Shown: positions 1 through 9,021, counted from the stretch's first letter. The stretch is DNA of 64,000 nucleotides from Mycobacterium paragordonae (GCF_003614435.1 NZ_CP025546.1:4464001-4528000), one strand, 5' to 3'. Numbers and translations: made by a program. The notes: generated from the sequence alone by a model not told the origin.

Positions 1-2
1 TC

Positions 3-275
3 ATCGCCTACATGCTCGGCGCGGCGGGGGCCGGGTCCTACCACCTGGCCGGCGGAGCGGATTCGTCGACCGCCCCCGGGCACGACTCCGCCAGCGTCGA
101 GCTGCCGGCGCTCAAGCAGGTGCTCGCCTCCCGGCTCGGAATGACACCGGAGACCTTCTCCCGGGCGATCCGCACCCTCTCGGCCGAAGGGCTGATCCAG
201 GTGAACGGATCCGTCGTCGAAATCCCCGACGTCAGCGCCCTGGACGCACATGCGCGCAGCCAGTCGATTCTGTGA
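3..275 (+). CDS. Crp/Fnr-family regulator, C-terminal part (cut by window edge)
   Basis: The frame is open from the window edge to a TGA at 273-275, so only the last about 91 residues are present. They form a winged helix-turn-helix of the Crp/Fnr type: LPALKQVLASRLGMTPETF, followed by SRAIRTLSAEGLI. The recognition helix carries E-T-F-S-R, the E-x-x-S-R pattern by which FNR (rather than CRP) reads TTGA half-sites. A perfect FNR-type box lies 20 bp downstream, in front of hcp, so the likely target is hcp-hcr and the likely signal is NO or low oxygen (inference). The sensory domain is outside the window, so the presence of an iron-sulfur cluster cannot be judged. Confidence 0.85.
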   Translation: MAYMLGAAGAGSYHLAGGADSSTAPGHDSASVELPALKQVLASRLGMTPETFSRAIRTLSAEGLIQVNGSVVEIPDVSALDAHARSQSIL

Positions 276-294
276 CCGCTGACACAGCCACCGC

Positions 295-343
295 TTGATC
301 TAGATCAAACCCCGCCTCGCCGCGTCTCCCTAGCGTGAGCTCA
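295..343 (+). promoter_or_regulatory. FNR-type box and promoter of hcp
   Basis: Positions 295-308 read TTGATCTAGATCAA, a perfect palindrome matching the FNR consensus TTGAT-N4-ATCAA. A mycobacterial -10 motif (TAGCGT, pattern TANNNT) lies at 331-336, which predicts a start near A343. The box centre (301.5) would then be at -41.5, the class II activation position. An AGGAG ribosome binding site follows at 362-366. The sequence and spacing are seen directly; activation is inferred. Confidence 0.75.
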
Positions 344-372
344 TCAGCCGCTCACATCCACAGGAGACCCGC

Positions 373-2055
373 ATGTTCTGCTACCAGTGCGAACAGACCG
401 ACCGCACCGATTCCCCTGATCGCCCCAACCTGTTGACCTTCGGCTGCGCCGCGAGCAAGGGCAACTGCGGAAAAGACGCCACCACCGCGGCGCTGCAGGA
501 CGTGCTGGTCCACGTGAACCTCGGCATCGGTCAGTACGCGCAGAAGGCGCGCGAACTCGGCTCTCCTGACCCGCAGTTCGCCGCGCACGCCAGCTTCGAC
601 CTGTTCACCACCCTGACCAACGTCAACTTCAACGCCACGCGGTTCATGTCGCTGATCGCCGAAGCCGCCCGCATGCGGGAGCAGGCAAAGCTGGCCTACG
701 AGAACGCCGCCCGCACCGCCGGCGTGGAACCCGAAACCCTGTCCGGGGCGGCTCAATTCCTGCCGGCCACAACCATTTCCGAGGTGGTCGCGCAAGCCCT
801 CGAGATCGGGGTCGACGCCGGACTGGACATCCTGGGTGCCGACGTGGTGGGCCTGCGTAACCTCAACCTCTACGGCCTCAAGGGTGTCTGCGCCTACGCC
901 CACCACGCGCACGCGCTGGGCTATCGCAGCGACGAGACGGACGCCGGAATCGAAGCGAGCCTGGCGTTTCTGGCCGGTGGACCGTCGGACCCCGACGCGC
1001 TGCTGGCGCACGCCCTCGAGCTCGGTTCGTTGAATTACGCGGTGATGGCGATGCTGGACGAGGCGAACACCGGCAGCTTCGGCAGCCCGGTGCCCACTCC
1101 CGTGCGGGTCACCCCCGTCGTCGGCAAGGCGGTTCTGGTGTCCGGTCACGACCTGCACGACCTGGCAAGGATCCTGGAAGCCACCGAGGGAACCGGGATC
1201 AACGTCTATACCCACGGTGAACTACTGCCCGCCCACGGGTATCCCGAACTGCACAAGCACACCCACCTCATCGGCAACTACGGTGGCGCGTGGCAGGACC
1301 AGCAGCGCGACTTCACCGCCTTCCCCGGCCCCATCGTGATGACCTCCAACTGCCTCATCGAGCCGCGGCCGGCCTACCGCAACCGGATCTTCACCACCGG
1401 GCCGGTCGGCTGGCCCGGCATCCGCCACCTCGACACGGCTGAGCTTTCTCTGGTGATCAAGGCGGCACAGTCGCTGCCCGGCTTCACCACCGAGGTACCC
1501 GCCGAAACCGTCACCACCGGCTTCGGGCGCGATGCGGTGCTGTCGGTCGCCGACACGGTCATCCAAGCCGTGAAAGACGGTGCCATCAAACGTTTTCTGC
1601 TCATCGGAGGCTGCGACGGGGCCGCGCCGGGACGCAACTACTACACCGAGGTGGCCGACCATGCTCCCGATGACACCGTGCTGATGACGCTGGGCTGCAA
1701 CAAGTACCGCTTCAACAGCCACGAATTCGGTGACATCGGCGGCATCCCGCGGCTGCTGGACATCGGGCAGTGCAACGACAGCTACTCCGCGGTGCAGATC
1801 GCCCTGGCACTCGCCGACGCCTTCGACTGCGGCGTCAACGACCTGCCACTGAGCCTGTTCGTGTCGTGGTTCGAGCAGAAGGCCGCGGCGGTGCTGCTGA
1901 CACTGCTGTCGCTGGGAATCCGCAACATCCGGCTCGGCCCGACCCTGCCCGCGTTCCTCACCCCGGCCGTGGTGGGCATTCTCGTCGATAAGTTCGCACT
2001 CAAGCCGATCGGCGACCCGGCCCAGGACCTGGCCGACGCGATGGCGGGCGCCTGA
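373..2055 (+). CDS. hcp: Hybrid cluster protein (hydroxylamine / NO reductase)
   Basis: 560 aa cytoplasmic hybrid cluster protein; the family reduces hydroxylamine and has a role in NO detoxification. The N-terminal iron-sulfur cysteines are C3, C6, C25 and C32 (C-x2-C-x18-C-x6-C), with a wider central spacing than in the common classes. The hybrid-cluster body shows [67 protein letters not shown] and [11 protein letters not shown], all family hallmarks. The ATG has AGGAG 6 nt upstream. The stop overlaps the hcr start (TGATG), so the two are translationally coupled. The FNR-type promoter upstream suggests induction under low oxygen or NO. Confidence 0.96.
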   Translation: MFCYQCEQTDRTDSPDRPNLLTFGCAASKGNCGKDATTAALQDVLVHVNLGIGQYAQKARELGSPDPQFAAHASFDLFTTLTNVNFNATRFMSLIAEAARMREQAKLAYENAARTAGVEPETLSGAAQFLPATTISEVVAQALEIGVDAGLDILGADVVGLRNLNLYGLKGVCAYAHHAHALGYRSDETDAGIEASLAFLAGGPSDPDALLAHALELGSLNYAVMAMLDEANTGSFGSPVPTPVRVTPVVGKAVLVSGHDLHDLARILEATEGTGINVYTHGELLPAHGYPELHKHTHLIGNYGGAWQDQQRDFTAFPGPIVMTSNCLIEPRPAYRNRIFTTGPVGWPGIRHLDTAELSLVIKAAQSLPGFTTEVPAETVTTGFGRDAVLSVADTVIQAVKDGAIKRFLLIGGCDGAAPGRNYYTEVADHAPDDTVLMTLGCNKYRFNSHEFGDIGGIPRLLDIGQCNDSYSAVQIALALADAFDCGVNDLPLSLFVSWFEQKAAAVLLTLLSLGIRNIRLGPTLPAFLTPAVVGILVDKFALKPIGDPAQDLADAMAGA

Positions 2056-3125
2056 TGACCGAGATCGCCGACACCCCGGTCGACACCGAACTTCGGTGCT
2101 ACGACGTCGTCCTGGTCACCCAGGAGGGCGTGCAGTCCACGATCCGATGTGACTCGGGGACAACGGTGCTCGATGCAGCCGAGGGTTCCGGCCTGGTGCT
2201 GAAGTCGGCGTGCCAGGCCGGTGGCTGCGGGGCGTGTTCGGCGGTGCTGTCCGAGGGGCAGGTGGAAATGGGCGATCATGATCCCGATGTCATCGAGACA
2301 CCCGAAGAGGCGGGCGGAATCCTGTTGTGCCGCAGCTTTCCCCGGGCGGACTGCCGAATAGACCTGCCCTATGATCGCGGCCAGGTCGTCACCGCCCCGC
2401 CCGCATTGCACCGGGCGCGCATCGTCGGCCTGGACCTGGTGGCCGAGACGGTGATGCGGCTACGGCTTACCCTGCTGCCCGACGCCGACGGGTCCTGCTC
2501 CGCGGACTTCGAATCCGGCCAGTTCGTCCGCGTCACGGTACCCGGCACCGGGGCCCGGCGTGCCTACTCGCCGGCTAACGTCGCCAATTGGGATGGCGTG
2601 CTTGAGTTTTACATCCGGCTGCTCCCGGGCGGACTCATGTCCGAATACCTGATCGGCGCCGCCGCAATCGGCGACGAGTTGACCGTATCGAGCGCGAACG
2701 GCGATTTCGCTTTGGGCGAGAACGGACTTCGGCCCCGCTGGTTCATCGCGGGCGGCACCGGTCTGTCCCCGTTGCTGTCGATGCTGAGCCGGATGGCCGA
2801 GTGGGGAGACGCCCAGTCCGCGCGGCTCTTCTTCGGCGTCACCCGGCACACCGAGGTGTTCGGGCAGGACGAGTTGCGGGCGCTCACCATGTCGCTGCCG
2901 GACTTCCGGTTCGACACGGTCGTGTGGCATTCCGACCCCGAATGGCCGGGCGCCACAGGCAATCCGGTTGAGCTGGCCGCCGCGGAAGCAGCACTGCTCG
3001 ACGAATGGCCGGACGTCTACGTGTGCGGACCGCCGCCGATGGTCGACGCGGCATATGCGGCGCTCACCGCGGTCGGCATACCTCGCGACCAGATCCACGC
3101 CGAGCGGTTCTCCGCCGTGCAGTAA
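2055..3125 (+). CDS. hcr: NADH oxidoreductase partner of Hcp
   Basis: 356 aa. The N-terminal plant-type 2Fe-2S ferredoxin domain has C53, C58, C61 and C92 (C-x4-C-x2-C-x30-C). It is followed by a ferredoxin-reductase module with an FAD motif (RAYSPANV, about 179-186), an NAD-binding loop (GGTGLSPLLSML) and the C-terminal YVCGPPPMVDA motif. This ferredoxin-first order resembles BenC-type reductases and differs from E. coli Hcr, where the ferredoxin domain is C-terminal. It starts inside the hcp stop codon and probably passes NADH electrons to Hcp. It could in principle serve another oxygenase, but the coupling argues for Hcp. Confidence 0.9.
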   Translation: MTEIADTPVDTELRCYDVVLVTQEGVQSTIRCDSGTTVLDAAEGSGLVLKSACQAGGCGACSAVLSEGQVEMGDHDPDVIETPEEAGGILLCRSFPRADCRIDLPYDRGQVVTAPPALHRARIVGLDLVAETVMRLRLTLLPDADGSCSADFESGQFVRVTVPGTGARRAYSPANVANWDGVLEFYIRLLPGGLMSEYLIGAAAIGDELTVSSANGDFALGENGLRPRWFIAGGTGLSPLLSMLSRMAEWGDAQSARLFFGVTRHTEVFGQDELRALTMSLPDFRFDTVVWHSDPEWPGATGNPVELAAAEAALLDEWPDVYVCGPPPMVDAAYAALTAVGIPRDQIHAERFSAVQ

Positions 3126-3159
3126 AAGGCGCGTGGCGCGAGCAGGCTTGAGCCGTTAC

Positions 3160-3798
3160 CTAGCCCGAGCGGATCGCGCTGAGGAACGGCGCCAACACGT
3201 GGGCAATGGTCTCCGCCGCGTCCTCGGTGCCGACCGGAGGGAGTGCGAGAAAGCTCAGCGCCGAACGGGCGATCGTCCGGCCGAGCACGGCCGCGTCGAC
3301 GGCACCGGCCCCCACCCAGCTCCGCTGGAAAATCTCGGCAAGGTGTTCCGCGGCATAGTCGACGATGAATTGGCTTTCCACCGTGATCATTCTGAGCAGA
3401 TCGTTGGGCGCGTCCTCGGTGCGCAGCGCCCGCACCAGCGGATCGGTGTCGGCGTAGCCGAAGAACTGACCGAATGCCGACCGCAGGGTGCCGTAGCCAT
3501 CGCCCGGATGGTCATGGACCGCCGCTTCCATACCGGTGATGATGCTGTCGGTAAGCCGCAGCGCGTAATTGCGCGCCAGTCCTCGCCGGGTGCCGAACTC
3601 GTTGTAGAGCGTGCCCCGGCTGATTCCCGCCGCCTTGGCGACATCGGCCATGGTGATCGTCGACCACTTGCGTTCGACCAGCAACCGCTGCATCGCGTCG
3701 AGCACCCCGTTGCGCATCAGGGCGATGGCGTTGTTCTGATACGGACTTCGATTCCGCGGGGACGTCGGCTCAACCATCCAGTCGACACTATTGCGCAT
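3160..3798 (-). CDS. TetR-family regulator next to alkB (AlkX-like)
   Basis: 212 aa. The N-terminal helix-turn-helix is about residues 30-75 (ITMADVAKAAGISRGTLYNE), followed by an all-helical ligand domain. The ATG at 3798 is preceded by AGAGGAG. The start lies 11 nt inside the end of the rubredoxin gene, making alkB, rubredoxin and this gene one transcription unit. In mycobacteria and Rhodococcus a TetR gene in this place is the local regulator of alkane hydroxylation. The palindrome at 5286-5309 upstream of alkB is the obvious candidate operator (inference). Confidence 0.9.
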   Translation of the reverse strand: MRNSVDWMVEPTSPRNRSPYQNNAIALMRNGVLDAMQRLLVERKWSTITMADVAKAAGISRGTLYNEFGTRRGLARNYALRLTDSIITGMEAAVHDHPGDGYGTLRSAFGQFFGYADTDPLVRALRTEDAPNDLLRMITVESQFIVDYAAEHLAEIFQRSWVGAGAVDAAVLGRTIARSALSFLALPPVGTEDAAETIAHVLAPFLSAIRSG

Positions 3799-4012
3799 CG
3801 CGCTCGGCTCCTCTTGTCGATTGGGCTGTCGATTGGGCTGTCGATTGGGCACGCCTCGGGTTGAAGTCGAACTTCTCGCGGACGCCGCAGTCCGGGCAGC
3901 GCCAGCCGTCTTCCACGTCGTCCCAGCTGGTTCCGGCCGCATAACCCAGCTGAGGTGCGCCCATTGTTTCGTCGTAGGTGTAGTCACAGTCCGGGCACTT
4001 GTAGGCGGCCAT
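3788..4012 (-). CDS. rubA: Rubredoxin (AlkG/RubA type)
   Basis: 74 aa. The one-iron site is formed by the CPDC and CPDC knuckles (KCPDCDYTYDE, then WRCPDCGVREKFDF), with the G-Y and D-G-W core residues of AlkG-type rubredoxins. It donates electrons to AlkB. Its ATG overlaps the alkB stop (TGATG). After FDF the protein has an unusual tail with three AQST units, encoded by a perfect 12-bp tandem repeat. The loci I recall in mycobacteria carry two rubredoxins, rubA and rubB; only one is present here. Confidence 0.93.
   Translation of the reverse strand: MAAYKCPDCDYTYDETMGAPQLGYAAGTSWDDVEDGWRCPDCGVREKFDFNPRRAQSTAQSTAQSTRGAERDAQ
3815..3850. repeat. Three perfect 12-bp tandem repeats in the rubredoxin tail
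   Basis: The unit TGTCGATTGGGC occurs three times without change (3815-3826, 3827-3838, 3839-3850). Its 12-bp length keeps the frame, so copy number changes would add or remove A-Q-S-T units at the rubredoxin C-terminus. It is also close to the ribosome binding site of the TetR gene. Confidence 0.9.
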
Positions 4013-5232
4013 CAACAGGCTCCGTACCGCGCGAGAACCTTGTCCCGCTGGCGCGGATCGATGTTGACCCGAGTGATGTCGCCGTCGTAGTGCTCGATGA
4101 CCCGGTGGTCCATCAGCCGGCGCCACAGCGGCGGCAAGTAGGTCAACCCGATCAGCGTGGCGTAGCCGCTGGGCAGGTTGGGCGCACCGTCCATGCTGCG
4201 CAGGGTCTGATAGCGCCGCACGGGGTTGGCGTGGTGGTCGCTGTGCCGCTGCAGGTGGTACAGGAAGACGTTGGTGACGATGTGGTCGGAATTCCAGCTG
4301 TGCACCGGCGCGCAGCGCTCGTACCGTCCCGATGAGGTCTTCTGACGCAGCAGGCCGTAGTGCTCGAGGAAATTCACCGATTCCAGCAGCGAGGCACCGT
4401 AAGCAGCCTGGATAATCAGGAAGGGCAGCACCCGCCAGCCGAAAACGGCGGTCAGCGCGCCGAACAGCACCACAGACATCAACCACGCGTTCAGCACGTC
4501 GTTCTCAATATTCCACGGGGACTTGCCAAGTCGCTGCATCCGGGTCTTCTCCAGCTCCCAGGCCGACCTGAGTGAGCCGAAAACGCTGCGCGGCAGGAAC
4601 ATCCAGAAGCTCTCGCCGAAGCGCGCGCTGGCCGGGTCCTCCGGGGTGGAGACGCGCACGTGGTGGCCGCAGTTGTGTTCGATGTAGAAGTGCCCGTAAA
4701 GGGTCTGCGCGAGTGTCACTTTGGACAGCCAGCGCTCCAGGTCCTCGCGCTTGTGGCCCATTTCGTGAGCCGTGTTGATACCCACCCCGCCGATGACGCC
4801 CATCGTCGCCATCACGCCGATCTTGGAGATCAAGCCCAGACCACCGCTGATCCCCAGCCAGCTCAGGTCATCGGCCGACCAGAGGTAGCACGCCACGATC
4901 AGGCTGGCGAACTGCAGCGGAATGAAGGCGTAGGTGCAGTACCGGTAGTACCGGTCGTTCTCCAGGTAGTCGATCACCTCGTCCGGCGGATTCTGATCGT
5001 CGGCGCCGAAGAAAGTATCGAGAATCGGCAGCAACACGTAGAGCAGGATCGGCCCTACCCACCACACCGCCGGCGTGGCCGCGGTCCACCCCAGCGTGCC
5101 GAACAGCCAGGCGGCACCGACCGCCACCAGCAAGGACGTCGGCAGAATCAAGCCCAACGGCCACAGATAACGCTTGCGATCCCGCCATACCGCGACGTCA
5201 GCGTCGGGACTCAGCCTTGCGATGTTCGCCAT
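4012..5232 (-). CDS. alkB: Alkane 1-monooxygenase AlkB
   Basis: 406 aa integral membrane di-iron hydroxylase that oxidises medium- to long-chain n-alkanes to 1-alkanols. The histidine boxes are all present: HEMGHK, EHNCGHH and LQRHSDHH, plus the FLEHYGL motif. There are about six hydrophobic segments before and between the boxes. The ATG at 5232 (MANIARLS) was chosen because AGGAGG lies just upstream; a longer frame to 5331 would run through the palindromic operator. It is followed directly by its rubredoxin (1-nt overlap) and the TetR regulator. The rubredoxin reductase is not in this window. Confidence 0.95.
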   Translation of the reverse strand: MANIARLSPDADVAVWRDRKRYLWPLGLILPTSLLVAVGAAWLFGTLGWTAATPAVWWVGPILLYVLLPILDTFFGADDQNPPDEVIDYLENDRYYRYCTYAFIPLQFASLIVACYLWSADDLSWLGISGGLGLISKIGVMATMGVIGGVGINTAHEMGHKREDLERWLSKVTLAQTLYGHFYIEHNCGHHVRVSTPEDPASARFGESFWMFLPRSVFGSLRSAWELEKTRMQRLGKSPWNIENDVLNAWLMSVVLFGALTAVFGWRVLPFLIIQAAYGASLLESVNFLEHYGLLRQKTSSGRYERCAPVHSWNSDHIVTNVFLYHLQRHSDHHANPVRRYQTLRSMDGAPNLPSGYATLIGLTYLPPLWRRLMDHRVIEHYDGDITRVNIDPRQRDKVLARYGAC

Positions 5233-5285
5233 CGCGAACCTCCTCAACTCATCATCAGGGCCCCCTAGACGTCGTCGTCCGCTAA

Positions 5286-5309
5286 TGAACATATCAGCTG
5301 ATTTGTTCA
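5286..5309. promoter_or_regulatory. 24-bp near-perfect palindrome upstream of alkB, probable TetR operator
   Basis: Arms beginning TGAACA and ending TGTTCA surround a central ATCAGCTGAT (centre 5297.5); 22 of 24 positions are symmetric. It lies 54-77 nt upstream of the alkB start. A further ATGTTCA half-site is at 5332-5338. The size and symmetry fit a TetR-family operator. Assignment to the TetR gene of this operon is inference. Confidence 0.65.
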
Positions 5310-5457
5310 ACCCATGCATGAATTTCTGCATATGTTCAAACCCGGGAGAGAAGCTGACGGCGTTGACCTGCGGAGGGAAGCGACCTCGCCGTGAGCGACG
5401 AAGGGTGCATTACGCGGTGTCGACACACACCGACTCGTGGCCTGCCAAGGCCCGACG

Positions 5458-6333
5458 TCAGCCGGGCAGCACCAGCACCGGCACCGGACTGTGCCGAATG
5501 ATCTTGCCGCTGCGCACCCCGAGAAACACCCGCCGGAGGTCACCACTCGGCGATGTGCCCAGCGTGAGGATTTCGCCGTCGACCCAGTCCGCCCGGTGCA
5601 GCGCCTCCAGCCAGCTGTGACCGGTAATCACCTGCAAGGCAACGTCATTGCCGATGACGCCGTCAATCTTCAAGGCGCCCAGCGTGTCTCGCGCCTGCGC
5701 TGCCCACGCCTCCAGGATGCTGTCCTCGGCGTCCAGCCCGACGTCCGGCGGATACATCGTGCGCCCGCGGACGGCGAAAGTCATGATGCGCAACGGTATC
5801 TGCATCCGCTCGGCGTACTCCGCGCAGCGGCTCACCACGTCGACCGACTGCGGGACGGCTGAGTACGCACAGGTGAGTCGGGTCAATCGACCGGTGCGCG
5901 ACTGGTATCCCGGAGAGCTGATCGCCACCGGCACCGGCGAGGAGTGCAGCAGCGAGTCTGCGGTGGTGCCGACCATGTGCACCGGCCCACTGCTGGGCAA
6001 CGACCCGAGCACCAGGATCTCGGCCCCGACTTCCTCGACCACTTCGGCCAGCCCCCTCGACACCGACCGATGTGCCCGCTGGCAGTAGTTGACCTCCAGG
6101 CCTTCGACCAGCGGCATCAGGTAACTACGGACTTCGTTGGCGGAGTTCTCCGCCAGATGCCGGGTCCAGTGCTCGTATTCGGCGTCGACCCGCGCCAGTG
6201 ACGGTGTGGGCCAGGATTGGGGAACGACGGTGGCCACCGTCAGCGAGGTCTGCAGCGTGCGGGCAATGCCGATAGCCAGGTACAGACCCGAAAGCCCGAC
6301 CTTGTCGGCGCGGTACCCGACGCAGACGGTCAC
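5458..6333 (-). CDS. Universal stress protein, tandem Usp domains (Rv2319c-like)
   Basis: 291 aa with two Usp folds. The C-terminal domain keeps the ATP-binding pattern G-x2-G-x9-G (GTSPSGDLRRVFLG, then SGKIIRHSPVPVLVLP); the first domain has a looser version (GSLPSSGPVHMVGTTADSLL). The GTG at 6333 overlaps the stop of the permease gene (GTGA), so I chose it over a longer frame. It ends the ddaH-rocD-rocE-usp operon. The same permease-Usp pairing is in M. tuberculosis (Rv2320c-Rv2319c). A role in adjusting transporter activity is plausible but unproven. Confidence 0.88.
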   Translation of the reverse strand: MTVCVGYRADKVGLSGLYLAIGIARTLQTSLTVATVVPQSWPTPSLARVDAEYEHWTRHLAENSANEVRSYLMPLVEGLEVNYCQRAHRSVSRGLAEVVEEVGAEILVLGSLPSSGPVHMVGTTADSLLHSSPVPVAISSPGYQSRTGRLTRLTCAYSAVPQSVDVVSRCAEYAERMQIPLRIMTFAVRGRTMYPPDVGLDAEDSILEAWAAQARDTLGALKIDGVIGNDVALQVITGHSWLEALHRADWVDGEILTLGTSPSGDLRRVFLGVRSGKIIRHSPVPVLVLPG

Positions 6334-7775
6334 GGCGGATTCTCGTTCAGGGCGCTGTGATGCCGCCCCCACACGAAGTAGTAGATCAGCGCCACCGCGA
6401 TCCACCCGCTGAACGCCAACCAGGTGTACCAGTGCAGGCTGGCCAGGATGTAGCCGCAGGCCATCACCGAAAGCACTGGCGTGACGGGGTATCCGGGCAC
6501 GCGGAAGCCGCGCGGCAGGTCGGGTTCGCGCACCCGCAGGATGATGACGCCGACCGACACCACGATGAACGCGGTCAGGGTGCCGATGGACACCATGTCC
6601 GCCAGCTTGTCCAGCGGCACGAACGCGGCCAGCAGTCCCGCCGCGACCGCGACGATCACGGTGTTGTTGACCGGGGTCATGGTGGTCGGGTTCACCGTCG
6701 CGAACCGGGTGGGCAACAACCCGTCACGGCCCATCGCGAACAAGATGCGCGTCTGGCCGTACATGGTGACCAGGGTGACGGTGAAGATGGAGATCACCGC
6801 TCCCGCGGCCAGTACCGTGCCGGCCCACCGACTGTGCGTGACGTTGTCGAGGATGGTCGCCAGGCCCGCGTTTTCCTGGGCGGCGAAGGCCTGCCACGGC
6901 TGCGTGCCGAGCGCCGACAGCGCCACGAGCAGGTACACGCCGGTGACCACCACCAGTGCCGAGATCAGCGCACGCGGCATGGTCTTCTGCGGGTCCTTCA
7001 CCTCGTCGCCGGCGGTCGAGACGGCGTCCAGGCCGATGTAGGAGAAGAAGATGGTGCCGGCCGCCGTGCCGATGCCCGCGACACCGAACGGCGCGAAGTC
7101 CTTGAGGTGGTCGTCGTTGAAGGCCGTGAAAGCGATTACCGCGAACATTCCCAGCACGCCGAGCTTGATCAGCACCATGATGGTGTTGACCTTCGCCGAT
7201 TCACTGGCGCCACGGATCAACAGCAGCGCACACATGACGATCAGGATGACGGCCGGCAGGTTCACCCAGCCGTGGGAGACACCCGGTGGCGTCGTGTCCC
7301 ACGGCGCCGCCGACAACGCATGCGGCAGTTCCGCTCCCAGCAGGTTGTGCAGCAGCTTGTTGAGGTAACCGCTCCACCCGACGGCCACCGCGGCGGTGGC
7401 CACCCCGTACTCCAGCAGCAGGCACGCGGCCACCACCATGGCCACCGCCTCCCCCAGCGTGGCGTAGGCGTACGAGTACGACGAACCCGAAACCGGTACG
7501 GCCGAGGCCAATTCGGCGTAGCAGATGGCGGCAAGCCCGGCCGCGATGCCGGCCACCAAAAACGACACCAGCACGCCAGGGCCGGCCTCGGGAACCGCTT
7601 GGGACAGCACGAAAAAGATTCCGGTGCCGACGGTCGATCCGACTCCGAACAGGGTCAGCTGGAAGGTGCCGAAACTGCGCTTGAGCTCGGGAGCGGCTCC
7701 CTGAGCGACGGGTGCGCCACCTACCGGGCGGCGGCGCAGCATTTGCTCCTTGAGGCTGATCGAAGTGGCCGGCAA
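6330..7775 (-). CDS. rocE: Cationic amino acid permease (APC superfamily, RocE-like)
   Basis: 481 aa and about 12-14 membrane segments. The APC signature is near the N-terminus (FGVGSTVGTGIFFVLSQAV), followed by AICYAELAS and the conserved FFSYIGLDAVSTAGDEVKDP loop typical of cationic amino acid transporters. Import of arginine or ornithine is inferred from the neighbouring rocD and ddaH-like genes. The start is taken as TTG 7775 because GAGGGGAG precedes it; ATG 7742 (MLRRRPVGG) is an alternative. It lies 19 nt after rocD and overlaps the Usp gene by 4 nt. Confidence 0.92.
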   Translation of the reverse strand: MPATSISLKEQMLRRRPVGGAPVAQGAAPELKRSFGTFQLTLFGVGSTVGTGIFFVLSQAVPEAGPGVLVSFLVAGIAAGLAAICYAELASAVPVSGSSYSYAYATLGEAVAMVVAACLLLEYGVATAAVAVGWSGYLNKLLHNLLGAELPHALSAAPWDTTPPGVSHGWVNLPAVILIVMCALLLIRGASESAKVNTIMVLIKLGVLGMFAVIAFTAFNDDHLKDFAPFGVAGIGTAAGTIFFSYIGLDAVSTAGDEVKDPQKTMPRALISALVVVTGVYLLVALSALGTQPWQAFAAQENAGLATILDNVTHSRWAGTVLAAGAVISIFTVTLVTMYGQTRILFAMGRDGLLPTRFATVNPTTMTPVNNTVIVAVAAGLLAAFVPLDKLADMVSIGTLTAFIVVSVGVIILRVREPDLPRGFRVPGYPVTPVLSVMACGYILASLHWYTWLAFSGWIAVALIYYFVWGRHHSALNENPP

Positions 7776-7794
7776 CTGCGCTCCCCTCGCTGTG

Positions 7795-9021
7795 TCAGCT
7801 CAGTATGGCCTCTCGCAGCACATCGGCGAAGTGTTCCACCACCCATTCGATCTCCGCGGCGGTGATCACCAGCGGCGGCGCGAAACGCAGTGTCCAGTCG
7901 TGAGTGTCCTTGACCAGCACCCCGCGCTCGGCCAGTCGCAGGCTGATCTGCTTGCCGGTGCCAAACTCCGGGTCGATATCGACACCGGCCCACAAGCCGA
8001 AACCGCGCACCGAAGTCACCCCGTTGCCGAGCAGCGCACCCAACCCCTCGTGCAGGTGCGCGCCCAATTCGGCCGAGCGGGCCTGGAACTCCCCCCGCGC
8101 CAGCATGCCCACCACGGTGGTGCCGATCGCCGCCGCCAACGGGTTACCGCCGAACGTCGAGCCGTGCTCACCGGGATTGAGCACCCCAAGCACGTCGCGG
8201 TCGGCGACCACGGCTGACAGGGGAACCACGCCTCCGCCCAGCGCCTTGCCGAGTAGGTACACGTCGGGCACCACGCCCCAGCGGTCGCAGGCGAACGTGT
8301 AGCCCGTGCGCGCCAAACCCGACTGGATCTCGTCGGCGATCATCAATACGTTGTGTTCGCTGCAGAGCGCGCGTACCGCGGACAGGTAGTCGTCCGGAGG
8401 CACGATGATGCCCGCCTCGCCCTGGATCGGCTCCAGCAGCACTGCGACGGTGTTGTCGTCAATCGCCTGAGCCAGCGCGGCGGCGTCACCGAACGGCACG
8501 GAGCGGAAGCCGGGTGTGAACGGGCCGAATCCCCCACGCGCCACCGGATCCGACGAGAAACTGACGATGCTGATCGTGCGACCGTGAAAGTTGTTGTCGG
8601 CCACGATGATGTTGGCCTTGCCGGCTGGGACGCCCTTGACTTCGGCGCCCCACTTGCGGGCCACCTTGAGACCGCTTTCGACGGCCTCGGCGCCCGAGTT
8701 CATCGGCAGCACCATGTCCTTGCCGCAGAGATCGGACAGCGCCGCGCAGAAGGGGCCCAGGCGGTCGGAATGGAACGCGCGGCTCACCAGCGTGACGGTG
8801 TCGAGTTGGGCGTGCGCCGTCGCAATGATCTCGGGATGACGGTGTCCGAAGTTGACCGCGGAATAGGCAGCCAGGCAGTCCAGGTAGCGGCGGCCGTCGA
8901 CGTCGGTGATCCAGGCTCCCTCAGCGCTGGCGGCCACCACCGGCAGCGGTGAATAATTGTGCGCTGCATGCCTTTCCACCAGCGCGATGGACGTGTCGGT
9001 CAGGTCGGCCAATACCGTCAT
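7795..9021 (-). CDS. rocD: Ornithine aminotransferase
   Basis: 408 aa class III PLP aminotransferase converting ornithine and 2-oxoglutarate to glutamate semialdehyde and glutamate. Seen: NSGAEAVESGLKVARKW, NFHGRT, LLEPIQGEAGI, ADEIQSGLARTG, the PLP lysine in LLGKALGGG, and GSTFGGNPLA. The ATG at 9021 overlaps the upstream stop (ATGA) and has GGAGG upstream. The gene is full length; in M. tuberculosis, as I recall, the equivalent is broken into rocD1 and rocD2. Together with the ddaH-like gene and rocE it forms an arginine/ornithine catabolic unit. Confidence 0.95.
   Translation of the reverse strand: MTVLADLTDTSIALVERHAAHNYSPLPVVAASAEGAWITDVDGRRYLDCLAAYSAVNFGHRHPEIIATAHAQLDTVTLVSRAFHSDRLGPFCAALSDLCGKDMVLPMNSGAEAVESGLKVARKWGAEVKGVPAGKANIIVADNNFHGRTISIVSFSSDPVARGGFGPFTPGFRSVPFGDAAALAQAIDDNTVAVLLEPIQGEAGIIVPPDDYLSAVRALCSEHNVLMIADEIQSGLARTGYTFACDRWGVVPDVYLLGKALGGGVVPLSAVVADRDVLGVLNPGEHGSTFGGNPLAAAIGTTVVGMLARGEFQARSAELGAHLHEGLGALLGNGVTSVRGFGLWAGVDIDPEFGTGKQISLRLAERGVLVKDTHDWTLRFAPPLVITAAEIEWVVEHFADVLREAILS

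Noticed and set aside
6357..7865. 502-codon plus-strand frame opposite rocE
   Set aside because: His/Arg/Gln-rich composition typical of antisense shadows; the minus strand encodes a clear permease.
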